This document shows positions 1 to 6,013 of a DNA stretch of 14,957 bases, in pieces (position 1 is the stretch's first letter; every line of letters starts with the position of its first letter). The translations under genes and the position numbers were made by a program. Location of the stretch: contig RCNQ01000185.1 in NCBI GenBank assembly GCA_003731675.1, positions 1 to 14,957 of the forward strand. The letters run 5' to 3'. A model generated the notes under the pieces. The model did no database searches. It saw nothing but the letters and a program-made list of their open reading frames with translations, and was not told where the DNA came from. Source of the DNA: Bacteroidetes/Chlorobi group bacterium ChocPot_Mid (GTDB taxonomy: Bacteria; Bacteroidota; Ignavibacteria; Kapaibacteriales; UBA2268).

Positions 1-5
1 ACTTT

Positions 6-716
6 TTAAGCAATTTCCATGAACTCATGCGGGTCAGTAAATGCTTCAACATAAAGAACAATGACCTTAGTTTCTTCATCTTCACCATAATATCCGATTA
101 TTTCAGGAATAGAGATATCGCATGCATTACCATTAGATGCATAAAATCTCATGCCAACATCAAGGTCGTAAAATCGTTGCATTAGGACTGCACCAACACC
201 ACCGCTTTGAGCTACAATTGAGATATTTCCGGGATTAGGATATGTAAATGTAAAGTCACAATAAGCTTTATAATCGGGATGGGTATTAATAATACCCTGA
301 CAGTTAGGACCAAATATTCTCATTCCATATTTGTGGGCAATGTGAATTGATTCCTTTTCTAATGCAACACCGACTTCACCGATTTCTTTGAATCCTGCAC
401 TATTTATTATAATGTTTTTGACACCTTTCCTGCCACATTCATCAATTGCCTGTGGAACAAATTTACTTGGAATAGAAATGTGAACTGTGTCAACATCTCC
501 GGGGCAGTCCAAAACTGAAGCGTATGCCTTTAACCCCCTTACTTCAGGAGCAGAAGGATTAATCGGATAAATTGGTCCCTTAAATTTGTAATGAATTAGA
601 TTCTTTGTAATGACATTTCCGATTGATAAATCCTTCGTAGAAGCACCTATAATAGCCACTGACCTTGGATGAAACAAAGAATATAACGAACCCTTATTTG
701 CTTTAATATCTATCAT
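6..716 (-). CDS. ADP-forming acyl-CoA synthetase, CoA-binding part; ends early at window edge
   Basis: This resembles the N-terminal CoA-binding (succinyl-CoA-ligase-alpha-like) part of ADP-forming acyl-CoA synthetases, cytosolic enzymes that interconvert acyl-CoA + ADP + Pi and acid + CoA + ATP. Visible motifs: LFHPRSVAIIGAS near residues 14-26, a GPNCQG turn near 140, an AQSGGVG loop near 170, and SNGNACD followed by the conserved TKVIVLYVEAF stretch. The start is ATG at 716, three bases after the stop of the upstream gene, with a GGAGG site inside that gene's end, so the two are probably translationally coupled. It is only 236 residues; family alpha parts are about 450 and fused forms about 700. 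The stop falls after DPHEFMEIA, where relatives continue with a basic K/R-rich segment. Removing one T before the A-run (GCT TAA AAA to GCT AAA AAG) would read on as Ala-Lys-Lys, so a frameshift or sequence error is likely. The substrate (benzoate, acetate or another acid) cannot be told. Confidence 0.8.
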   Translation of the reverse strand: MIDIKANKGSLYSLFHPRSVAIIGASTKDLSIGNVITKNLIHYKFKGPIYPINPSAPEVRGLKAYASVLDCPGDVDTVHISIPSKFVPQAIDECGRKGVKNIIINSAGFKEIGEVGVALEKESIHIAHKYGMRIFGPNCQGIINTHPDYKAYCDFTFTYPNPGNISIVAQSGGVGAVLMQRFYDLDVGMRFYASNGNACDISIPEIIGYYGEDEETKVIVLYVEAFTDPHEFMEIA

Positions 717-719
717 CGC

Positions 720-1958
720 TTAGTTTTCCTCCAGTTGTTCAATAAAAGCTTCTATATTAGTTTTTGTTTGTTCGTCGGAAACAAGTCTCATGTCGTTCAA
801 ATCTCCGTTTAAAATTAAGCTGGGAATACCGGTTTCTTTTTCCAATCTGAGATGCATTCCGTAACGGCAATTTGAATTTGCAGGACAAGTTTTTGCATCA
901 TGATAAATTATGCCATCAATCTTATAGAGGTCTATCATTTCTTTAATGTATTTTTCCTTGTATTCTTCCGAACGGACTATGAAAATTTCTGCATATGCTT
1001 TTGCCATACTTCTGAAAGGGTCTTTCTCATCAAATGAAGAAAATATCCAACTGTTGCAATATGTAGAAGCTAATACACATGCTTTCAAATTTGCAAAAAG
1101 TTCCGAATGTGCTCGTAACCTCCCCCAAATAGGCATTCCTTCCCAATATAATCTGTGTTTTTCTTCTTCCAATGCACCTTCACCATTTGCAATTCTTTCT
1201 TCAAGTTCTGTTAGTAGAACTTTGTAATAGTCAACTGCTTGTGGAGTACCTCTTAAAACTACTGCAGGTCCCATGTGGATTGTCCCGTCGAAAAAAGTAA
1301 TGGGGGAAGGCGATGCTGATGCAGTTTTTAATACTTTGCCCCAAAGCTCAGTACATTCACGTGAAAGCTTTATTACTTCACGAAGCTTATCAATATCAAA
1401 CTTATTCCCTGAAATTTCCTCAAGTGGTTTAACAAGTTCCTCGGTTTGTTTTGCCATTGACTCGACATGTATCTCAGTTATTTCACTTGGATATTTTGGA
1501 GCATGAATACCCATTATCGGAATTTTCAATTCTCTTGCATACCATGACATCCAATCCTGAACATCACGGCACTGATTTGTGTCGAAAACCAACACATCTG
1601 GTTTTGGAATTTTCTCAATTCCATAAGCTTTTGTCAAGGGAGTATTATTCGTAACATAAGAACCGATGTCAGAAGTAAGATAAGAGCAAATATCGGGTGA
1701 AAAACCAAGAGTATTTGCATATGGAATAAGGTCTGCTGCTATTCTTGATGTTCCAAGCATAGCACCGTGATTTTCAGGATAATGAACGACGAAGCCGAGA
1801 GAATGTAGTAGCTCAGCAGGACCGACACTTGTACACCAGGCAACTTTTTTCTCCCCCGTTCTTGCACAATGGTCAAGCTCAAGAAAATATTCCTTCATAT
1901 ATTGTGCCATCAATCCGGTTGCACGGATTTTCTTTCTTATAACTTTTTCCTCAGTCAT
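720..1958 (-). CDS. HgdB/BcrB-family iron-sulfur protein, apparently a lone subunit
   Basis: This is a 412-residue member of the 2-hydroxyacyl-CoA dehydratase / benzoyl-CoA reductase catalytic subunit family. Members carry iron-sulfur clusters and take low-potential electrons from an ATP-driven activator. Cysteines at the usual family positions are present: Cys42 in AWCTSVGPAEL, Cys91 in DICSYLTSDIG, Cys130 in DTNQCRDVQDW, and Cys358 in HDAKTCPANSNC (with Cys364 close by). The family motif YWEGMPIW is at 271-278. The start is ATG at 1958 with GGAG six bases upstream. Its activator is immediately upstream in the operon, but no second HgdB-like gene adjoins it; the next gene is an acyl-CoA synthetase. 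It could be a homodimer, as in the YjiM or double-cubane-cluster protein types, or a partner of a subunit encoded outside the window. It differs clearly from the BzdN and BzdO proteins here. Substrate unknown. Confidence 0.85.
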   Translation of the reverse strand: MTEEKVIRKKIRATGLMAQYMKEYFLELDHCARTGEKKVAWCTSVGPAELLHSLGFVVHYPENHGAMLGTSRIAADLIPYANTLGFSPDICSYLTSDIGSYVTNNTPLTKAYGIEKIPKPDVLVFDTNQCRDVQDWMSWYARELKIPIMGIHAPKYPSEITEIHVESMAKQTEELVKPLEEISGNKFDIDKLREVIKLSRECTELWGKVLKTASASPSPITFFDGTIHMGPAVVLRGTPQAVDYYKVLLTELEERIANGEGALEEEKHRLYWEGMPIWGRLRAHSELFANLKACVLASTYCNSWIFSSFDEKDPFRSMAKAYAEIFIVRSEEYKEKYIKEMIDLYKIDGIIYHDAKTCPANSNCRYGMHLRLEKETGIPSLILNGDLNDMRLVSDEQTKTNIEAFIEQLEEN

Positions 1959-1992
1959 CTTTTCTCCATTAATTACTTACTATAATTTTTAT

Positions 1993-2024
1993 ATTTAACA
2001 TTTAACTGATTTTAAATGTTAAAT
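1993..2024. repeat. 13-bp perfect inverted repeat, stem-loop
   Basis: ATTTAACATTTAA at 1993-2005 and its exact complement TTAAATGTTAAAT at 2012-2024 flank a 6-base loop. It lies in the 77-bp spacer between the activator stop and the HgdB-like start on the minus strand. No T-run follows on either strand, so it is not a standard terminator. It could stabilise or process the mRNA, or be a protein-binding dyad. Confidence 0.7.
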
Positions 2025-2035
2025 TATAAATTCCA

Positions 2036-2809
2036 TTAAGATTCCATTGCGTACAACGCTGCACCAATAGCACCCGTCAACTGTGGATACTCTGCAACAT
2101 AAATATCAATGCCAAGTTCTTCACCTGTCATTTTCACAATCAAGGGATTATGTGCTACAACTCCTCCGGTCATAACCACTTTTCCTTCGAGTGAGTCCAT
2201 TTCAAGTACTCTTTTAATTACCGAATAAAACAATCCTTTAACAAGGTCTTCAACTTTTTTACCCTTTCTGATATTGTCAAGAACTTCTGTTGCTGAAAAG
2301 ACAGTGCAAAAACTGCCAATTTTAATTGTCTCAGTTGAACGTTCAGCAAGAGCGTTCATATCTTCTATCCTGACATCCAGTCGCATTGCCATCTCTTCAA
2401 GGAATGCACCTGTACCAGCTGCACATTTCCTGTTCATTTTGAAATTTTTTCTTTTGCCTGTTTCATCGAGTTTTATAATTTTATTATCTTGTCCTCCAAT
2501 ATCAATAATGCTGATTTCTTCAGGAAAATAATGATAACATCCTTTTGCATGACATCCGATTTCTGTTTTCTCAAAATCTGCAAATTCAACATTTCTTTTA
2601 CCATATCCGGTTGATACTGTCTTTGCTATATCATCATGACAAAGATTAGCCATTTTCAAAGAATCTTCAATACATAGTTTTGCTGTTTCTGCGAAATTAT
2701 ATCCTGACTTATTTATCGAATATCCTAACAGGTTTTTCATTTCATCTAATAAAACAACTTTTGTTCTCGATGAACCAATATCAATACCTATATAAACTTT
2801 TTTAGACAT
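2036..2809 (-). CDS. ATP-dependent activator (HgdC/BcrA-type ASKHA ATPase)
   Basis: This is a 257-residue activator of the HgdC / BadF-BadG family. The homodimer holds one [4Fe-4S] cluster and couples ATP hydrolysis to electron injection into an HgdB-type protein. Motifs in order: phosphate loop GIDIGSSRTK (8-17), STGYGK (66-71), IDIGGQD (about 102-108), cluster ligand Cys129 in RKCAAGTGAF, second ligand Cys168 in SFCTVFSATE, adenosine-binding TGG (214-216), and the C-terminal GAIGAAL. All functional residues look intact. Its ATG overlaps the last 8 bases of the upstream 72-residue gene, implying translational coupling. A 13-bp inverted repeat separates it from its likely partner gene at 720-1958. 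It is the third such ATPase in the window and, unlike BzdQ, lacks an N-terminal extension. It probably serves the lone HgdB-like protein, though cross-talk with the benzoyl-CoA reductase is possible. Confidence 0.93.
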   Translation of the reverse strand: MSKKVYIGIDIGSSRTKVVLLDEMKNLLGYSINKSGYNFAETAKLCIEDSLKMANLCHDDIAKTVSTGYGKRNVEFADFEKTEIGCHAKGCYHYFPEEISIIDIGGQDNKIIKLDETGKRKNFKMNRKCAAGTGAFLEEMAMRLDVRIEDMNALAERSTETIKIGSFCTVFSATEVLDNIRKGKKVEDLVKGLFYSVIKRVLEMDSLEGKVVMTGGVVAHNPLIVKMTGEELGIDIYVAEYPQLTGAIGAALYAMES

Positions 2810-3020
2810 CTAATAAATCCCCGTCATCAATCACAGTAGATTTAGTAAAAATTACTTTAAATTTTTCAGGGGTTTCCATCATACACTCGTTGCACTCCAT
2901 TGGATAATTTTCTGGTTCAAAATCTTCAACTTTTACTTCGAAGCCAAATGACTGGTATGCTTCGACTATGTCTTTTACCCTGTTTTCATCAGTAATATTT
3001 CGCATCATCCAATCAGCCAT
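2802..3020 (-). CDS. unrecognised small protein with a CxxC motif
   Basis: I do not recognise this 72-residue acidic protein. It has a predicted N-terminal helical stretch (about 11-30), a short strand-like segment (EVKVEDF), then ECNEC with Cys43 and Cys46, followed by PEKFKVIFTK. Two cysteines alone cannot ligate a full iron-sulfur cluster, but a dimer, or pairing with a partner's cysteines, could bind metal or a cluster. It has no signal peptide or membrane segment. The ATG at 3020 has only a weak purine-rich site upstream; a second Met-Met pair at residues 5-6 is an alternative start. Its end overlaps the activator gene by 8 bases, and this tight linkage is the main reason to accept it as real. 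An accessory role for the activator/HgdB-like pair, such as electron delivery or assembly, is inference only. Confidence 0.7.
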   Translation of the reverse strand: MADWMMRNITDENRVKDIVEAYQSFGFEVKVEDFEPENYPMECNECMMETPEKFKVIFTKSTVIDDGDLLDV

Positions 3021-3121
3021 ATTTTCTAATAATCAATTTTTACTATTTTAAATTTTTTATCATAATTTAATCCCATTGGGATATTTGCCTTTTGCTAACA
3101 TCAAATGCTAATCGCTAATAG
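3021..3121. other. 101-bp spacer with a 13-bp palindrome and heptamer repeats
   Basis: This AT-rich spacer lies between the bzdV-like gene and the small-protein gene. It holds a perfect dyad, ATCCCA-T-TGGGAT, at 3070-3082. Next to the bzdV-like stop there are GCTAA-led heptamers at 3094, 3107, 3114 and 3121. No U-run follows the dyad on either strand, so it is not a canonical intrinsic terminator. With only one base between the arms it is better read as a protein-binding site than a hairpin. It may mark the start of a separate transcript for the last four minus-strand genes, but no convincing promoter is visible. Confidence 0.4.
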
Positions 3122-3127
3122 CTAAAA
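3107..3127. repeat. three tandem 7-bp units, GCTAATC / GCTAATA / GCTAAAA
   Basis: Three adjacent heptamers begin with GCTAA, and a fourth GCTAACA lies upstream at 3094-3100. The third unit contains the stop codon of the bzdV-like gene on the minus strand. The units are imperfect copies. It may be a simple slippage repeat. Confidence 0.5.
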
Positions 3128-5668
3128 AAGGTCATCAAAATCATCTCCGCTATCAGGCATTTTACCATGTTTTTGGAGATACTGACCTACAAGTTCACTT
3201 TCTCTCTGAGAAAACAATTTATCTAATTCATAAGAGAAATATTTTGCATCTTTTCCTTCATCCAAAAATCCTTTTAATGTTTTTTGAATATTTACCGACC
3301 CTTTTATTAAAAATGATTCTTTGTCTTTGTCAAGAAGCTGAACAACACCTTCTTCCTGAGGCACATTTTCAATATTTTCAATCGTAAAATCAAAATAATC
3401 TTCGGGTGGATATGGATTATGGCTTATTGTCATTCTTAAATTGCATTGCAAACATCTTGCTGTTTCAAAACGTGCTTCTTCATCAGAGTATCCTAATTCT
3501 ACCCCCTCAAAGGAATTTTTTCTAACATTGGCATCCATCAATCTCACAGGAACTCTTTCAAAACGGCAGAAACCATCAATTTTTCCAATCTTCGGTTCCA
3601 ATTGGACATCCGGTCTATCGTCTCCACTAATAATACCATTACCTCCTAAAAACTTGTCAATTTCCCTTGCGGCTTGTTTTGAGGCTCCGATTGCATCAAT
3701 TACTGATTTAGGTCCTGACACAATATCACCACCGGCAAATAATCCATTTATCGGGGTTTCAAAAGAACCGATTTTAGTTTTTATCAAACCTTTATCAAGT
3801 ATTTTATTCTTTTCTTCATCAGTAATGCATGACGTATCGGCTTCCTGACCAATGCATATAATAACAGAGTTACAGTCAATAGTCTCAGTTATGTTTTCAT
3901 CATATTTTGGAGAAAATCTGCCATTTTCATCAAAAACTCTTGTGCATTTTATTAAAGTAAGTTCGATTTTCTTATTGAGGGATATACCTGAAATTCCCCA
4001 TCCATTCATCAATCCAATACCTTCTTCGAGCGATTCTTCAATTTCCTGTACGTAAGCAGGCATTTCATTTCTTTTTTCGAGACAAATTAGCTTAACGTTA
4101 TCAGCACCAAGGCGTATTGCAGTTCTGGCAGCATCGGTTGCAACATTTCCTCCACCGATGACCAAAACATTATGACCTTTGAAGAATGAACCCGAAATAA
4201 TATGTTTTTCAACTTTTTTTAAAAACTCAACTCCATAATGAATTGAATCATTCTTGGGAATTTCTATGGGTAATTGTTTACTCTTTGATAATCCAGTTGC
4301 CAGATACACAGCATCAAAACTATCATTGAGCATATCGCTTAATGTAATGTCATCGCCAACATTGACACCTGATTTTACTTCAATTCCACTTTCGAGTAAC
4401 CAATTTAAATCTCTGTCCAAAGTACTTTCGGGTAATCTGTATCTTGGAATTCCATAGCGGAGCATTCCTCCAATTTTTTCTTCTTTCTCATAAACTATTA
4501 CTTTGTGTCCTTTTAAAGAAAGATAAAATGCAGTAGTCAATCCGGCAGGTCCGGCACCAATGACTGAGACTTTTTTTCCTGTTTCTGTTAATCGGTCTTT
4601 TGACTTCATCTCAGCTCTGCTCATTGCTGCATCTTTAGCCAATCTTATGCTCAATGCTCCAGGTTTATTATTGATTGATTGTGACAAATATTCCCTTCTG
4701 CATTCAGTTTCACAAGGATGGAAACAAACTTTTCCAAGTGTGTTTGGAAATGATAATTTTGATGAAATTACATCTGCAGAGCTTTGGTAATCGCCATCAG
4801 CTATGTATTTCAAATAGGCTGGAATATCTGTATCCCCAGGGCAGTTTGCTCTACACGGAAGATAATCTTTAAATTCTTTTAATCTAGGTTTTTTTGCATC
4901 TTGAATTGCACCGGTTGGGCAGACTTCAACACATGCTCCACAAAATCTACAATCAGCATCTGATAAATTTGGTCCATTGACAGTGCCAACAACAAGTTTT
5001 CCTTCGTGAACTACAGCACCAAGAGCAAAAACATTTCTTAGTTGCTGACACGCACGGACACATCGCCCGCAAGCTATACATAAATTGTAATCCCTAACGA
5101 TTAAGTCACCATCGTAAATTCTGGGAATTCCTTTATGATGGAATTTTGGTGTTTCAGGGGCGATACCGACATAATCAACTAATCTTTGAAATTCACAATT
5201 GCCGTTAATCTCACAACATCTATCATTTAAATTGACACTATTGGAACAATCAGCCGTAAGTGTGAGGCAACCGCCTCTTTGACTACACGTAAGGCATGAA
5301 TGTGGATGATTTGCAAGTACTGGGATTAGCTTTTTCTGTCGTTTTAATTTAAGAGAATCCGTATCTGTCAGTATCACCATTCCATCTTCAGCTTCTGTTT
5401 TACAGGATGGCACAGGTTCATTTTTTCCTTCAATTTCAACAATACACATACCACAACCTAAAATGGATTCCATAGTAGATCCAGGGTCATTCTTGTATTC
5501 TACATTACCTTGATAAATGATGTCTGATAAAATCAATGACCTGAATGGCTGGAGTTCAGGGTGCTTGCAAAGAACAGGAATATAAATTCCTGTTTTATTA
5601 GCGGCATCAAGAATGCTTGTTCCTGAAGGAACTTCAACCGATTGTCCGTCAATTGTTATTTTAATCAT
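3122..5668 (-). CDS. bzdV: multi-cluster iron-sulfur flavoprotein, NAD(P)H:ferredoxin oxidoreductase (BzdV-like)
   Basis: This 848-residue cytosolic protein has two fused halves. The N-terminus is NuoG-like: a [2Fe-2S] site (Cys34, Cys72, Cys75, Cys89), a His-Cys [4Fe-4S] site (His121, Cys125, Cys128, Cys134), and two ferredoxin sites (Cys197/200/203/207 and Cys240/243/246/250). A GltD/NfnB-like half follows: cluster cysteines 272, 276, 315, 319 and 323, FAD loop GAGPAG (371-376), NADPH loop GGGNVATDAAR (505-515), and AGGD (645-648). It should move electrons between NAD(P)H and ferredoxin to feed benzoyl-CoA reductase. The position just after the ferredoxin gene fits the BzdV role, but the symbol rests on architecture and context. 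Oddities: about 37 residues separate the first two [2Fe-2S] cysteines where roughly ten are usual, and a C-terminal tail after Cys739/Cys742 faintly resembles a GIY-YIG fold. The start is ATG at 5668, with no clear ribosome site. Confidence 0.88.
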   Translation of the reverse strand: MIKITIDGQSVEVPSGTSILDAANKTGIYIPVLCKHPELQPFRSLILSDIIYQGNVEYKNDPGSTMESILGCGMCIVEIEGKNEPVPSCKTEAEDGMVILTDTDSLKLKRQKKLIPVLANHPHSCLTCSQRGGCLTLTADCSNSVNLNDRCCEINGNCEFQRLVDYVGIAPETPKFHHKGIPRIYDGDLIVRDYNLCIACGRCVRACQQLRNVFALGAVVHEGKLVVGTVNGPNLSDADCRFCGACVEVCPTGAIQDAKKPRLKEFKDYLPCRANCPGDTDIPAYLKYIADGDYQSSADVISSKLSFPNTLGKVCFHPCETECRREYLSQSINNKPGALSIRLAKDAAMSRAEMKSKDRLTETGKKVSVIGAGPAGLTTAFYLSLKGHKVIVYEKEEKIGGMLRYGIPRYRLPESTLDRDLNWLLESGIEVKSGVNVGDDITLSDMLNDSFDAVYLATGLSKSKQLPIEIPKNDSIHYGVEFLKKVEKHIISGSFFKGHNVLVIGGGNVATDAARTAIRLGADNVKLICLEKRNEMPAYVQEIEESLEEGIGLMNGWGISGISLNKKIELTLIKCTRVFDENGRFSPKYDENITETIDCNSVIICIGQEADTSCITDEEKNKILDKGLIKTKIGSFETPINGLFAGGDIVSGPKSVIDAIGASKQAAREIDKFLGGNGIISGDDRPDVQLEPKIGKIDGFCRFERVPVRLMDANVRKNSFEGVELGYSDEEARFETARCLQCNLRMTISHNPYPPEDYFDFTIENIENVPQEEGVVQLLDKDKESFLIKGSVNIQKTLKGFLDEGKDAKYFSYELDKLFSQRESELVGQYLQKHGKMPDSGDDFDDLF

Positions 5669-5691
5669 AATTTCAAATTAAATTTCAATTG

Positions 5692-5724
5692 ATTGAAAAT
5701 TGTAAAATTGAAAATTGAAAATTG
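5692..5724. repeat. four near-tandem AAAATTG heptamers
   Basis: Units lie at 5696-5702, 5704-5710, 5711-5717 and 5718-5724, with one extra T after the first and a partial ATTG before it at 5692. The block fills most of the 61-bp spacer between the ferredoxin stop and the bzdV-like start. That spacer also holds a short dyad around TTCAAT-TG-ATTGAA at 5684-5697. Copy-number change here would alter spacing ahead of the bzdV-like start. Such AT heptamers are also common low-complexity filler. Confidence 0.75.
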
Positions 5725-5729
5725 ACAAT

Positions 5730-6011
5730 CTACCAAGAGTGTGTAATAGCATTAAGCTCACAGGCAGACATACAAGGCAATGGTTTACCATCACCTTTGC
5801 ACGGAGCACAGGAATATTTTAATTTCTTCCTGTGTTCATCTTTTACAGCAGCCATCTTTTCCTCAGCCAATGGGTCAAATTCATTATCCCGTATTTCCAG
5901 CACATTCGCAGGACAAATGGGAATGCAATCGCCACAGCCATTGCATTTATCAGTGTCTATACTGATAAAGAAATCACCTGAACCATCTTTATATCCGTAA
6001 TTAGCTATCAT
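5730..6011 (-). CDS. bzdM: 2[4Fe-4S] ferredoxin, likely electron donor to benzoyl-CoA reductase
   Basis: This is a 93-residue soluble ferredoxin. The first cluster motif is a normal CxxCxxCxxxCP (Cys23, 26, 29, 33). The second is Cys68-x2-Cys71-x8-Cys80-x3-Cys84, the wide spacing of Chromatium-type ferredoxins, which are known for very low potentials and are the class used by benzoyl-CoA reductase in Thauera. The residue after the last cysteine is Glu rather than the usual Pro. About 35 residues rich in charged side chains separate the two motifs. The start is ATG at 6011, two bases after the bzdQ stop, so the gene is tightly coupled to the reductase genes. The order NOPQ-ferredoxin matches the bzdNOPQM order I recall from Azoarcus; the symbol is assigned on that basis. 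It should carry electrons from the bzdV-like flavoprotein to BzdP/BzdQ. Confidence 0.9.
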   Translation of the reverse strand: MIANYGYKDGSGDFFISIDTDKCNGCGDCIPICPANVLEIRDNEFDPLAEEKMAAVKDEHRKKLKYSCAPCKGDGKPLPCMSACELNAITHSW

Positions 6012-6013
6012 AA

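Noticed and set aside
1..8. Programmed frameshift at the end of the acyl-CoA synthetase frame
   Set aside because: The A-run is not in the phase needed for a -1 slippery heptamer, and no downstream sequence is available; a plain indel or sequence error is simpler.
720..1958. Reading the HgdB-like protein as a duplicated bzdO or bzdN subunit
   Set aside because: Its cysteine pattern differs from both: it keeps the first cysteine that BzdO lacks, and it lacks the CPFCRDC cluster of BzdN.
3070..3082. ATCCCATTGGGAT as an intrinsic terminator of the bzdV-like gene
   Set aside because: There is no T-run after it on either strand, and the one-base centre would leave only a 4-bp stem if folded as RNA.
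3441..3848. 135-codon plus-strand open frame opposite the bzdV-like gene
   Set aside because: It is a mirror of a strongly conserved coding region, rich in Ser/Ile/Pro as expected for antisense frames, with no ribosome site or family motif.
5692..5724. Heptamer array as a CRISPR or attachment site
   Set aside because: Units are 7 bp with no spacers and no cas, integrase or transposase gene nearby.
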